DNA from: Streblospio benedicti
Lineage: Eukaryota > Annelida > Polychaeta > Spionida > Spionidae
Reading direction: 5' to 3'
DNA length: 64,000 bases
Assembly: GCA_019095985.1 (NCBI GenBank)
Contig: CM032665.1
Location: forward strand, 29,518,501 to 29,582,500
Shown here: positions 1 through 12,244 of the stretch, piece by piece
Numbering within the stretch: position 1 is the first letter of the stretch
Layout: every line of letters begins with the position of its first letter
Made by a program: the position numbers and the translations under genes
The notes under the pieces: generated by a model
What the model was told of the DNA's origin: nothing
What the model saw: the letters and a program-made list of their open reading frames with translations, nothing else
Databases searched by the model: none

Positions 1-80
1 ACATGTAAAAAACCTATGGAAATGATGTATTTTTGTGGAAAAGCCCCCACCCACCCCACCCCTCGTGGATCTGCCTATGA
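1..80. mobile_element. Fragment of a short inverted-repeat element (GGATCTGCC family)
   Basis: The stretch ends in GTGGATCTGCCTATG after a C-rich run and a 'tttttgtggaaaagccccc' segment. The same ending recurs near 15.59, 18.22, 28.35 and 33.11 kb, and a complete copy with both ends is seen at 28131-28350. This copy is cut by the window edge. It is a non-autonomous DNA element by structure; the superfamily is not determined. Confidence 0.5.
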
Positions 81-455
81 CAAACATCTAAAAACTTTTA
101 AAACCATTAATTGTCAATGGAAAACGTTGTTCAACAACAAGCCCACTTACCGAAATCAATGACCGACCCTCACCTGAATCTATTTTGGCCACATGTATTT
201 GATTAGACTGGCCTTTCACACAGTGATGTCTGTTTATTCGTTGGTAGCAATCTGTCACACGATAGTGCAATAACAAGCATCAATCCGTGCTGTATCTACA
301 TCAATAAGATAGCGTGAGGCAGAGTGAAGCATTGACTGCGGCGGGAGCGACCTCAATCTCAATATTGAAAATGGCAGTACAGTGATTGACCAGTGACTGA
401 CCAGTCAACCATTGTTGTCGTCTCCATAGATGCAGTGACGTTGCCAGGCCACCTG

Positions 456-513
456 ATGTTGAATGCCCTCGCTTCTTCATTACGTGCTTTCATCTTGTGT
501 TGCTCAGTTCCAG
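456..513 (+). CDS. Possible first coding exon with a hydrophobic leader (unrecognised)
   Basis: An ATG opens 19 codons reading MLNALASSLRAFILCCSVP, which looks like a short secretory leader. It ends at CAG followed by a consensus donor GTAAGT at 514, leaving phase 1. No partner exon was recognised in the next 4 kb, and no conserved domain can be assigned. The support is the donor and the hydrophobic composition only, so this may be a 5' untranslated exon or chance. It lies upstream of AAAS on the same strand, but AAAS has its own plausible start at 4852. Confidence 0.18.
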
Positions 514-599
514 GTAAGTCGCCGGTGCAGCTGGACTATTGATGGAGAGATCAGTCCGGTTTGTGCATTAATGGATGAGTTATGAGTTAATTTTCGACC

Positions 600-1100
600 G
601 GACGATGGACTTACCCCCCCCCCCCACGCGCTCACACATCATTTCAAACCCCGTAGCACTAGCATCTGTTTTGGGTAGGTAAGCTCCACAGCGATTTCAA
701 AATGGGGGGTCTTAATTTTTGTAAAATAGGGGGTCTTAAATATGGTTTATGCCAAAATAGGCGGTCTTAGATATTGGTGTTTGAAACAATAGATTGAATC
801 TATATGAAATTTGACGGCAACAGCAAAATATCATCATGCTTCAGTTTACTTGTTTGCATTAAAGTGTGGGTCTTTGCTTTGAGAGTCAGAGAAATTAGGG
901 TATCTTTGGGGTTGGCTGCGAATAAACAGGGGGTCGTAGATGTTTTGTCATCTCAAAATCGGGGGTCTTTCTGCTGAGCATATATAGTATATTATTATTA
1001 TATACCCGATCTGACTGTGCAAGTGCCCCCCCCCCTCCCAGGGGGGATTTCACAAACAAGTTCTTGGACTGTCCTCTGGCCAACGTCACCCTCACCCAAA
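600..1100. repeat. G-run/C-run repeat-rich segment
   Basis: The stretch holds several copies of a phrase of the form 'AAAATxGGGGGTCTTA' (near 700, 730, 760 and 955), followed by a run of C at about 1024-1041. Multiple short copies of one phrase ending in a homopolymer resemble the MITE-like elements at 2759-3170 and 5023-5345. Clean terminal inverted repeats were not found here. No coding potential was seen. Confidence 0.4.
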
Positions 1101-2758
1101 AATGCACTTTTACCTTCATTTCGAACAAAATGCTCCTTTTTATAGTATTATGAATTATATTTCTATTTATCTAGTTCATTCTTATTTACTATTTATTATT
1201 ATTTATTTATTAAGGGGGCGGGGCGAGAACTCGGGAGGTGGGGGTTGGCTTAACTTGTTATAACTCTTTTAATGCATCACTTTAATTTATTTTTTGCATT
1301 GAATTGTTGCTTTTAAACGTCAGATGTTGTCCCCAGGAGCTTCACCCCGTGGCCTGTATGCTCCCAAGCGTTGAGTGTAGGATAAGACTCGACACAACAT
1401 CATAGAGGATGTATTTGTGACATATGCTGACGCCAATGACAGAGATAGCATCAGGTGTAATGCCGCACAGAAGGTGATACGGTAATGTGGACACTCAACT
1501 CTACCGATGTCAAGAACAAACTGTAGTGTGGATGTGTGTGTGTATTGAATCCGTTTTAGACTGGAATTATGTCGTAGTAAATATATTATCACTAAAATAA
1601 GCTGGCATATAGTCCTCCGCCATAACAATTTCAGTTAGTAATACACTAGTCACAGTGCTTTAATTAATTAACTGTTCTTCCTGGTTGGGCAAATGTCACT
1701 AGATTGGGTATTATGTTTACTGATTTTGCGGACCAATTTCAAATTTTATACCCATTTAAGAACGGCACGAACATATCGGAATGAGGTAGCAAATGTATTC
1801 TTTTTGACGCATTGCTATCATGCAGCGTTCGAGCACCAATTTTGTTTTGACAGCCCAAATAGAGTATACAAATTCTGTGGATCAAAATACCCTACGTTAG
1901 TACATGAAAACCATAGCACTATGATTGCAGTATCAACAGCTGATATATAAGCTATCTAACAGTTCACTTGGCATAGGTCTGCTCAGTATATATAACAGTA
2001 GAAAATATTATAGTTTGTGCTTATTACGGAAAATCCGGCTTAGAATGTTCACAACGTGTTGCTGTCTGCTCCCAACACGGTTGTACAACACTCAACCTGG
2101 TGATATTTGCCCAACCCAGAAAGACAGAGCACCATGCTAGTGGCTTTTTGTATACGCCCCCCCCCCCAACCACTCCCACCACACACACACATGCACACAT
2201 GCACGCGAACTATCATTCTAAATTATCCGTGTTAAACAAAGAACATTCTTTTTAATCTGATCATCTCTTCCCGTTAAAGTATTGATCTGGTGAACTGATA
2301 ATTGTTTTTGTCAACAGCTCGTGTGTGAACATTGCACATCTATGACTCAATCATCAGTAGCATGCATGCATTGTCTAACCTGCACGCAACACCTATAGCT
2401 ATTGATCTATTCACACGAAATAGTGCCGGACGTGGATAGTTAAAACATATCAGTAATTCTGTCAGCTGTAGGTGACAATCATCATGCACTACTATTGTAT
2501 CCTATATTGTCTGCAATTTGTTGCATGTTGATTTAACTCTATTAAAATCACTGGGGGATAAAAGTTTTGGCTAAAAATCATTTAATTTACCAGTGGACCG
2601 TTTTATCTGTGTCGTTGGTGTATTTCGTCGAATCAAGAGGAATATAATGGCGATTGGGACAATGGTCATCAGGGATGAAAGAAAGTAAAAAGCGCTAAGT
2701 TATTGTGCAACATTATTCTGTCTTTCAAATACATACACATGCACCATCAACTGAGCTA
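1101..2758. other. Intergenic, nothing recognised
   Basis: Only short reading frames without splice context or family motifs were seen. A C-run with a CA microsatellite occurs near 2157-2200. No RNA gene or mobile element could be supported. Confidence 0.4.
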
Positions 2759-3170
2759 ATAGGGACCATTCGGTATTTATGACAGTGTGGGGTAGGAGAA
2801 TTTTCCAAAAATGCTGTGAGAAAATTGATAGCCCCCCCTCAAATCTATGTGAAAAAATTGGTAACCCCCTCAATTTCATGTGATAAAAATCAATGACCCC
2901 CCCCCCCGACAGTTAACGCAATCATTGTCAGTTAACCCTTATCCTATTTGATGGATGTCTAATAAAGTCAGTACATATTAGTACAGAATCTCTAAAAGAA
3001 TAGGAGTAAATTTTATGTGAAAAAATTGATAGCCCCCCCCCCCCGCCTTAAAAGTGTGTGAAAATATTGATAGCCGCCCCCCCCCCCCTTCCAAACATTG
3101 TGACAAAAGTTCATGGCCCGCCCTAAAATCCTCCTACCCCACCCTGTCATAAATACTGAATGGTCCCTAA
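2759..3170. mobile_element. MITE with ~40-bp terminal inverted repeats and internal poly-C motif array
   Basis: The left end reads TAGGGACCATTCGGTATTT and the right end is its near-exact reverse complement, extending inward through the GTGGGGTAGGAG segment for about 40 bp in total. Between them a phrase like GTGAAAAAATTGATAGCCCC is repeated about five times, each copy ending in a C run of variable length. There is no open frame. It is a non-autonomous DNA transposon by structure; the autonomous partner is unknown. The short flanking duplication is ambiguous (TA or TAA). Confidence 0.75.
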
Positions 3171-4530
3171 CTACTGTTAAGTGCATGTCAATAGGGTCGC
3201 AAACGCATTCCCCTTGCATGACTCAATTTACCTAACATCATGACATCATCGATGCATTCAGAATGCAAACACGTGCACCGTACTGTTACATTGATTCCCA
3301 TTGACATTGTGTTCAATACTCGGAATCGTTATCATCAATTTATGAAGAAGACAAATATAGATGAGTATATATTCCATTGAGCGTGTAAAATACCATGGCT
3401 TATTATAAACTTTGCAAATTTTAAATGATCTGAAAAAAAAATATACTCAAAATTATTCGCTTTTGCCAAATTTGCCATGCTGCTTTTATTTCATTTCAGA
3501 AATAAAGTATGACTAATTGTAAAGTAGGAAGCAACAATATGTACACAATGCAACCAGTTATGACACAAAATAATCGGGCAAAACGTTGCCAGTTTTTGTC
3601 CCGCCATTTTAGGGAATTTACCGATATATTTTGTTTGATATTAGGTTGGGATTTTTTATTAAGACCAACGTTTTATAATGACATGCTGACGCCTATCACT
3701 CTGTGTATTCAACACTGGGCATGAATAAAACATAACCATTTCTAAGACTGTCCTGAAGTGACTGTACTGATGTTGTTTCCCCGTATCGTACAATCAATCT
3801 CGTACCCAGAGATTTCTCGAGATTGGTGCGCGCACCAGCTCTTCAAGTCACAATGCAAACATATAACAGTTAGTTTGGTTCACTTTTTTAAAAATAAAAA
3901 AATAAAAGCCGGTTGTTTTATTTCTTTAGTTGAAAATAACTTCATCACGTAAGTAGAGTTCGATAAACGTGTATAAAATCTGGACAGTGTACATATTTAT
4001 TCGATGTGTGGGCCTTTTCCCCGTAAGACAATCCGGTTGGCTGGTGTTTTGTGGTCATTTAGTGAACTGAGTGGACGATAATCGGTGATTAGACCTGGTA
4101 GATGGTTTCAGGTTTCAGGTTTTTACAGCCTGCCGTATATCAATACGCTTATAGGCTGTAGATGAAGCACCTCACCTGTTAAAATTCCATTTCCATGCCA
4201 CTGTCATAGGCCTAGTATACATGGAAGCGAACGCTTATGACTTCAAACATTTTTTTAATGCAATGTATTTAGTGGTATGAGTTATTTTGATATTCTATGT
4301 ATGGTGGGCCTTACAATAGTTAATCAATTACTTGCATCTCAAATATTTGACTTCAATCTGTTGGTTAGGACTGCAACGATACACCGATGCATCTCTGAAT
4401 CACGATTTATTTACTCACGATTAAAGTATCGATATGATAGTCTATATACTTTCATGATATAACTGTTAAATGAATTTATATGCAAAATATTGCATTATTC
4501 AAGGTAAATCTTTGTCTTTTCCCATGAGTA
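3171..4530. other. Intergenic upstream of AAAS, nothing recognised
   Basis: The stretch is AT-rich with short frames only. No family motif, RNA gene or clear repeat ends were seen until the promoter motif at 4536. Confidence 0.4.
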
Positions 4531-4535
4531 TGGGC

Positions 4536-4546
4536 GCCGCCATCTT
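4536..4546 (-). promoter_or_regulatory. YY1-type promoter motif upstream of AAAS
   Basis: GCCGCCATCTT is the exact reverse complement of the YY1 core AAGATGGCGGC. It lies about 310 bp before the AAAS start codon in a locally GC-rich patch. YY1 sites close to the transcription start are typical of TATA-less housekeeping promoters in animals, which fits a nuclear-pore gene. Function is inferred from position and motif only. Confidence 0.5.
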
Positions 4547-4851
4547 TGCTGTATTGCGAACGGCGTTACTAACAAAATGTCAATTGAATGGCAAACGGCG
4601 CTCCGCTATTTCAGTATAGATTTCTTGCGCTACTAGTCGTAACTTACAGCGTGTACAGACTGTTGTGTGTTTTGACGTATGTTTTTTGTTATCGTGATGT
4701 GTATCGTATCGCCAACAAAGTATCGTGATGTGTATTGTATAGTTGCTCAAACGTATTGTTACAGGCCTACTGTTGGTATATAGCTCGGTCCTTGGTCCTT
4801 GACCGGACAAAACTTGCGTCTGATCTCTTCGTTACTTGTTGTTTTAGCGCC

Positions 4852-7800
4852 ATGAGTTCGCTGCTGAGTTTCCCGGCTCCGCCCGGCGAGGGATTCATCA
4901 CGGTGTGTGAGAGGAACGCGGAGCTGGTCACGTCGCAGAAAGCCGACTGCGACGTCATCCAGGTAACTCTGGTGTCCTGGGACCATGAAACCCAAGTCAG
5001 GGCACATCAAATCTCCTCATATTTAGGGAATGATCATGAATAACGATACCCGGGGGGTCGTCCATTTTTGGGGCTCAAGAAAAGTTAACCGACCCCCCCC
5101 CATCAACATTTTTTAAAAGTTGAGTGACCACCCCCCCCCCCCCAGCCGCTTAAAGAAAAAAAGTCCTACATTTGTATATAGTCATTACATTGCTAAAAAG
5201 AAAATATTTGAAAATATATATCATAGTGTGAGAAAAAGTTCAGTGAACCCCCCCCCCAAACAAAAAAGGAATCAAAAATGTTAGAAGTCACCCCCCACCT
5301 TTTTTGACGACCCCCTGGGTATCATTATTTATGATCGTTCTCTAAGACCCCTATTTTAAACTACTGTTATTCTAAGTAATATGTTATTAATTTAGTATGT
5401 GCATAAATATTTAGAAATTGAAAATGATTTATATTCTAGCAATGACAGTTTAACAAATATCTAAGCTGTAGGCCAGTGCTCATTAACCTTGACCCATGCT
5501 AGACTCAAAGAAATCAATAATGCAAGCACACTAGGATAAAGTGGCCCGGTCGGGCCACTGTCCTTTGGATTTCAGTGGCCCTAAATGGCCTTGATTTCAA
5601 ATCTACTGGCCCAGGGCTTAATGTCAAACCCTGAGGTTCCATCTGAGTTATAAAGGATTTGATTCAAAACACCCACGTTGTCACAATCATTTATTTTCAA
5701 TGCTTTACTCTGTTTTTCATCGTTTTATTGTGATTGTCTTTTAGAGCCTGGGTTACCCGGAGATTAACGCCTGCCAAGATCTGATGTACAAGCCGTGCAT
5801 TTCCAAGGAAACGGCGCGCTCCGCGTTTCTGGAACACAACGACTCGCAGAAAAAACGTCTGCTGACAGCGTGGTGGGTGGCAGATCCAGGGGGCACAGAG
5901 GGTGGGCCTTTCACGGAAAACATATATCTAACTTTCATATTTGTTTTTTAGTTCAAATTTACCCTAAACTTAAAAAAGCACCTGATCGATGACTGATCGA
6001 TGGTGATTTTTTTTCTGAGGCTCTAACCTTATTGCATAATACAAATTCCCAGCCATGTAAAATGCGTCATACTAAAAATATATGACTCAAAAGCGATTAA
6101 TTTACGTACCAAGTGGTATGATTATGCAGTTTAACAAAATGAGTTGAGACTCTGCTGTAGGTACGAGCACGGTCTGTCTGGAGTGCTGGAAGAACTGGCA
6201 GAACATGCCCCAAACAAAGGTAAGGTGAACACTTGTTTTCTAATAGAAATATTAGGGTACAATCGTAGTACCATATTCAGCTGCTCGGTGATTAGTTTCG
6301 ATCAACCAGACACTGTTATGGCGTAAATGAGGAAACGATTTAGTCTCTATAAATGTTTGTCTTGATAATTCTCAGGATAATTTGTAAAACAAGTGAAAAG
6401 TCACGTGATTTTGTTTGTTTGCCTACTAAAAATCTCCCAGAGTTTATGGATAAGAAAATTTGTGTATGGAATAGATACAGCCGAATGCAAACTCTGCATG
6501 TACACAGATGCTTCTTAAATGATATCCACCACGTTTCTTCTGTGTGTTTGTGGTTCATGTGATGCTGGCATAATAGCCATTCATCACGAACATTTGCCTA
6601 CCTCATGAAGCCTTCTTGATCAAGAAGGAGAAAATATTTGGCTTATTATAATAAAGCAAGTATAAAGGATTTAGTATTGTACGATAAGAAATCCCATGAA
6701 TCTGTTCACTGTACACAGTGATGAGTTGTGCATTAGTACTACCACAATGTTCCGTGGTATCGGTTATATACTCACTAAGAGGGGGGCAGCCGATTCTCGA
6801 TAGAAAGAGCACAAAACAGATAGTGGACGATATTACAGAAAATGAGAAAATCAATATCAAAATGTCTTTGATATACTGAATATCGCGATAATCGGCCACT
6901 AAAACCAAAATTTGTTGACTTTTCTTAATTTCCAGACTGTATATTCATCCTGTGATTACATTATTATGGAATATTTTGCATTTGTTTGTATTTTTTGACA
7001 AACGTTTTACTTCACGCATTTTCGTACCTTCACCAATACCTCCTGGATAGATCTATTCTGTCTCTTAGTGGAGTATTCAGTGTTTGGTTGCAAAGTCATA
7101 AGGGCTCAGACCACTAAATGAATGCTCAATTGTAAGATCCATAAACGATGTAATAACTATAGGTCTAACTGGATTTCGAAAATGAAACAATTTAGCCATA
7201 TATATCGGTTATCAATCGTTTGTGAGTCACCGATAACCAATTTTAAATTAACAGCCGATTTTGACTACTATTGTGCCTCCTCTGTCTAGGCGCGGGCGGG
7301 GCTGTGGGGTCGGCGTGCCGGACCATCCTGGGCCTGCTGCGCTGGGCCACGTCTCTGCACGGATCCGTGTTCCCGCATCTCGCGGTACGCCATCAGCATG
7401 CTACAAAACAGTCAGGGTTGGCAGGGTTTCGTACAGGCGTGTTTAAACCGGTGGTTTAAACAGCGTTTTAACTGTTCGAAACTCAATAATTTGTTATTTT
7501 ATAGCTTTATCTGTCTTAAATGGGTTTTATAAGTCATATAATATAATAAGTAATGCATACTTGTTTAAAGAATGCTTGATAAATGCATATATATGGATAT
7601 ATAAGAAATTAACATACAGGGTTGATAGGGTTTCGTACAAGTGTGTTTTAACCATTGGTTTAAACCTTAGTGTATGACACTGTACAAAACTGTACGTAAA
7701 TATATAAACTATTTAAAAAACTGCTTAATACATGCCAGCTGATGCATGCATTTTCATAAATATATAAGCTACATGAAAGATAATAATGCTTGTGTAGCTT

Positions 7801-10800
7801 TTGTTAGTTAAAACTGGACAAAATTAGATGGCCCGTTTATTTTAATTTCATATATTCCCTGACTTACATTCTCCACATACATGTATTTTATCTTGTACAA
7901 CTCTGTAATAATTCAAAACCCTATATAATTGGTATACATGTATTTAAAAGCAATATTCAAGCCAGTTATGTACTCAAACCATGAATAGAAGTTAGCATTT
8001 AGTCACTTCCAGTTATGGCCGCCAGTAAGGACAATGGTGTTATGTAATACAGTTAAGCTAAGTGACATGGGTTAAGATTTACTTGGTTTCTAATTGTGTT
8101 GGAGAAGGATTTGTTTGCATAGCTTGTTTGCAGAGTCAAGTAATTTGACATGGGATATTTTTTGTTGCAAAAATCTGGTAAGAAGTGTCATGTATGCACT
8201 GCATCCATTACTTTTCATCAATAATAATGAACATTAGTTTTGATTTTGTCCAGTTTTATCCAGGTTTTGCCAAGTCATCTAGGTTTCGTACGGTTTTGTA
8301 CACCTGTACGGTACGAAACTAGTTTCGTACCGTACGAAACCCAACCCTGAAAATAGTGTTTGAAATTATAGTAGCCCCCAACTTTTGAGCAGGGCCATTA
8401 ACTTTAGGACTTGAGGGCCCTGCTGTCCCTCAATTATTTTTGGTGAATATTAGTGAGTCATAGTGAATTCCATACTTTATCATCTTCAAATACGTGTCTA
8501 TTAAAGCTAACCACTTTTTTGCTAACATTTAAAACATATCACAGCAGGTCCTCAACTTTTAATCAGGGCCCCCAACTATTTTTTTTTCCCGTGAGTTTCA
8601 AACACTGTTAAAATACACATTACAACTACTTGAAAATAAAAATAGACAAGCAAAATATTAAAAAACTTGAATAATACTGGTCACAGGTTAAAAAAAATAT
8701 TGGGTAAATACTAATACATTACTGACAATAGATACAAATAACTGCAAAAACATGAGAAATTAGTTCGTACACAATAAAAATGGTCTTCTATAAAAATGAC
8801 ATTGCTTGATGCAGAATTGGCGAGAGTTGTTAAAAATTATGATATAATAGCTCAGAATCATGTATATAACGTATAATCAAATTTCCCCTTATTCATCGAT
8901 ACGTAACATATGATATTATTTTTGTACTTTTTTTTCTTTCTATGCTATATTTTGAATAATCAAGAATGTTGAAAAATGTTCAAGACGTTTTTGTTTTAAA
9001 GTTTTTCAGCTCTCCTCTTTTCAGCTCATAAAGGCTCTGTAGAGCTAAAAAGCTTTAAAAATAAAAACGTTTTGAACATTTTTCAACATTCTTGATTATT
9101 TAAAATATAGCAGAAAAGAAAAAAAAATTACAAAAATGTTCCCTGTGTATTGTAATATAAGAATTTCTTCAGTTCTGTTTCCAGACTGTAGAACGCATTT
9201 AGCGCTACGTCATACGTAAGTTATTGATGGTCTCACTTGTAATATTTTCTAAAGAGGTCAATGTGCACATTGTCACCTACCATGTATGTCTTGGCCCACA
9301 GTGTACAAGTTCACATATGCTTGAAAACTGCTATTATTTATGGTTAAAAATATTTTTTTCTCTATCTTTTTTGTTGTTCAAACATCAAATTTTAAATTTT
9401 GAATTTCAGGAAGAATAATATTTTCACACACTTCTTAGGTTTTCGCACTAACTACTGGTATAATATTAAAGCTAGTATTTCTCTAAATAATAATATTTAT
9501 TTAGAGAAATACTAGCTAGTTTTCATGTTATACCAGTAGTTGGTGTGAAAAGGCACTTACGAAGTGTGCAAAATATTACTCTTCTTAAAATTTAGAATTT
9601 GATGTTTGAACAACATAAAGGATAGAAATTGAAATAAAAATGAGACCATATGTTGTTCACTACATGACAAGACTCTTAAATATATATAGACAAACGAACG
9701 GAAAAGTGTGAATGTGACGTTATTCCAATATAAATGTGGTTTGAAACATTTCCCATTGATACACTGAAGATATATTGAACATCTACTTTGATGTTGTTGT
9801 GAAAAACATTAAATTATGTAAAAATTTCGATGCTGTTTGAATGATAAAAGTATCTAAAATCACATTATCGGAATTAACGTTCATTCACGGATTTACTTTC
9901 GCATGTCTAGTAACCAGCCTGTGTTATTGCTGTAGATGTCGCCTGAGGACCTGATTGCCGAGTTCTCTCCAAACCCAGCCTGGTCAGTAACAGCTTGCTT
10001 ATTGTTATAGCTCCAGAGGTTTAATAAATCTACCAAACATTACAATTTACGTAAAAAATATTTTGCATTCCTTCTCGGTGTCTCCTCAAAATATAAATTA
10101 AACGAAACTTGCATTGAAAATAATAGTTCTACTTTTCTAATATCAACAGATCTACCTGTATGGTATTTGAATAATACTATAGGATTATTACACATTTGGC
10201 CGTCGATACGAACTGTGCCAAACTGACTAAGGAAGCTACCTGTTATTATTGCCCAAGGGATGGGGGAGGGGATATGAAAATTGTGAAACCAGTGTGGTAT
10301 TATTTTTATTGGGTTTTAGCATGTGTGCCCCTAATGTCGCCCATGTGAAACACTAACCCTAACCCCGTGATATGATATTTTAAGCCACCCACTAAATTTG
10401 TTGGAAAATCTCCCCCCCCCCCTCCTCCCCACATTTTACTACCAATTTTTTTTTATTGTGCGCGTGAGTGTGTCAGGGGCAATGTACCATTTGCTTGATT
10501 GACGGTACTGTCCATTTATGACCTAGTTTCATGTTGACCTAGTTTTGCGTTGACGACCTAGTTTTGTGCTGACGACCTAATTTTGTACTGATGACCTAGT
10601 TTCACATAATGACCTAGTTTTGCTTTGCAGGCGCACCGGTACGGTTCGCTGCTTCGCGTGGCACCCGCACACCGTCAAGTTCGCCGTGGCTCTCCGGGAC
10701 GACTCCATCAAGGTAGGACGCCCGCAGAGTTTATAGATAAATAATCTTATGAATATTATGACGGAAAATGAAAATAGAAGTGATTTAAAAGAATATTCAT

Positions 10801-12244
10801 TAAAATCGGACAAATATTAAGGTGGAACTGGACAGTTTTTCTTTCAATATTTAATTATTACCATTGTAAAGTTTAAAGTGTGTAGATGTCAATTGAAATT
10901 TTTTTTTACTCATGTCATCTCTCTCGTTTGAGATTTATGAGTCAAAATGCGAGGCATTTGTGGCATGTGTGAACAGACGACTTACATAGAGTTAAATACA
11001 AGATTTTTACTATTACCATTAAAAATACTGCTCCAAAATGTTTTTAAAGCAATGTTTTTGTATCATATGGCAAGATCTTATATAAAGCTTTTAAAAAAGG
11101 TATAAATTTGATGTAGGTTACCTTCCACTTTAAAAAAGATATTGAATATTTTAGGTCCTAAAAATCTATCAAACCAGAGTAAAATACGAAACATGATTTT
11201 AAGTATAATATGATATGTTTTCCCAAAACAAAATAAAACAGGAAGTAAATATTATTACTAAAACGGATGACAAAATGATTATACCTGTTAGAGTGGGTAA
11301 CGGTAACTTAAGTGAAATATCGCAGATTTTTTATGGATTTTTTTTGTAGATTTTATGAAAAGTTGTCCCCATTCAATCAATGCTATTTCAGTTTTCAAAA
11401 TCTGGACAATGTGTTTGCAAAAAGTGTGTTTTTTGGACATAGAAATGATCATATCTTCAAAACTATTGGAGATAACGACATGAAATACAAACTACTTTGA
11501 ACATTGACAAGATTCAAGGTGAAACGATGATAATGTTACACTGATACACGCACAAACTCAGACTGCAGCCAATATCCACGATAACTACATTAGATAAAAT
11601 GTAATTGAACAAAAACATGAGCGTAACTTTATTTTCTTTGTATCATATTTGTCTACTGCTTAATAATCAAAAACTAGTGTGTGGTTACAAGTGTAGGAGT
11701 TTATGATTGTAAATGTAGACTGAATATGCTCAGGTATACACAGACTATAAACCTTACACATAACATATGATGTTAATTCCTAGGAAACAAAAATACTATT
11801 TTAATGTACTTAATGTAATATTTATTTATTTATTCATTCATTTGTGAACAGGAAGCTATTGCTTCGAAATTTAAATTGAAATTAATATATTTATGTACAT
11901 TTTAGTTTTTGGATTATTCAGCAGTAGACAAATATATACAAACAAAATAATGATCCCAAATTAACAGAACATTGATGGGAGTAACTATGGTGATGATGCT
12001 GTGCTATCTCACCAGCCGCAGCTGTTCTGTATAAAATATCTGGCGGTGATTTGTGCCGACGAAAATCTCCGTAGGATTGGCCTATTCTGATTTTCCGACC
12101 TGACGTGTCTCTATACGGTTTTTGTTGGCAGGTATTCTGTGGCGGTGGCGATTCGTCCGTGTCGGGGCCATCGGGTTCGCATGCGGACGTTGTTCCCGTC
12201 CTCAAACACAAGATGCAGCGTCGCGTGGCGGACATCGCGTGGAG
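4852..12244 (+). CDS. AAAS: Aladin, nuclear pore WD-repeat protein (exons 1-7, 3' part absent)
   Basis: Aladin is a nuclear-pore complex protein anchored through NDC1. Exons with agreeing phases are 4852-4962, 5745-5872, 6161-6219, 7290-7384, 9936-9982, 10631-10712 and 12132-12244 (635 nt, about 211 codons). Diagnostic stretches match vertebrate aladin: FPAPPGEGFITVCERNAELV near the N terminus, LLRWATSLHGSVFPHL, then MSPEDLIAEFS, then CFAWHPHTVKFAVAL (first WD repeat), then VPVLKHKMQRRVADIAWR. A tryptophan is rebuilt across the exon 2/3 junction and another across exon 5/6, as expected. The start is the ATG of MSSLLSFPAPPG, preceded by a YY1 motif. The last exon ends in phase 2 with donor GTGAGC, but no exon for the remaining WD repeats and C terminus was found before the next gene. 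A 100-N gap at 13498-13597 may hide them. Confidence 0.93.
5023..5345. mobile_element. MITE with poly-C interior in AAAS intron 1
   Basis: The left end TTAGGGAATGATCATGAA continues to CCCGGGGGGTCGTC. The right end is its inverted counterpart GACGACCCCCTGGGTATCAT through CTCTAA, giving arms of about 40 bp. The interior has three C runs, each preceded by a short phrase such as AAAAGTTGAGTGACC. It is about 320 bp, has no open frame and resembles 2759-3170 in design, though not in end sequence. Confidence 0.75.
5879..5925. mobile_element. Half of a GGCAGATCC-family element at the exon 2 donor
   Basis: GGCAGATCCAGGGGGCACAG begins six bases inside AAAS intron 2 and matches the left end of the element at 28131-28350. 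The right half is not apparent, so it is probably a solo end or truncated copy. It directly abuts the donor sequence GTGGGT of exon 2. Confidence 0.45.
7413..8349. mobile_element. hAT-like non-autonomous element in AAAS intron 4
   Basis: The ends are CAGGGTTGGCAGGGTTTCGT and the inverted form ACGAAACCCAACCCTG. An 8-bp flanking duplication with one mismatch is visible (AAAACAGT at 7405-7412, AAAATAGT at 8350-8357), as expected for the hAT superfamily. The phrase GGGTTTCGTACA followed by GTGTGTTTTAACC is repeated inside the element. There is no transposase reading frame, so it moves, if at all, in trans. Confidence 0.75.
8355..8610. mobile_element. Short inverted-repeat element next to the hAT-like element
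   Basis: The left end AGTGTTTGAAATTATAG and the right end TGAGTTTCAAACACTGTT are inverted relatives. Two inverted phrases around 'gccccCAACTTTTGAGCAGGGCC' lie inside them. It is about 255 bp and non-coding. It starts within a few bases of the end of the hAT-like copy, so one may have inserted beside the other. Confidence 0.5.
8918..9136. mobile_element. Long hairpin (fold-back MITE) in AAAS intron 4
   Basis: The arms of about 90 bp are near-perfect inverted repeats, for example CAAGAATGTTGAAAAATGTT on the left and its complement on the right. A central loop of about 40 bp carries a second small inverted AGCTC motif. No coding capacity was seen. The structure is that of a fold-back element. 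Confidence 0.75.
9226..9650. mobile_element. Second long hairpin in AAAS intron 4, left arm interrupted
   Basis: The ends ATGGTCTCA and TGAGACCAT are inverted. Inner arms such as GTTGTTCAAACATCAAATT are inverted over about 150 bp and close on a palindromic centre TCTCTAAATAATAATATTTA. The left arm carries about 120 bp that are absent from the right arm, indicating a later insertion or a deletion in the right arm. Confidence 0.7.
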
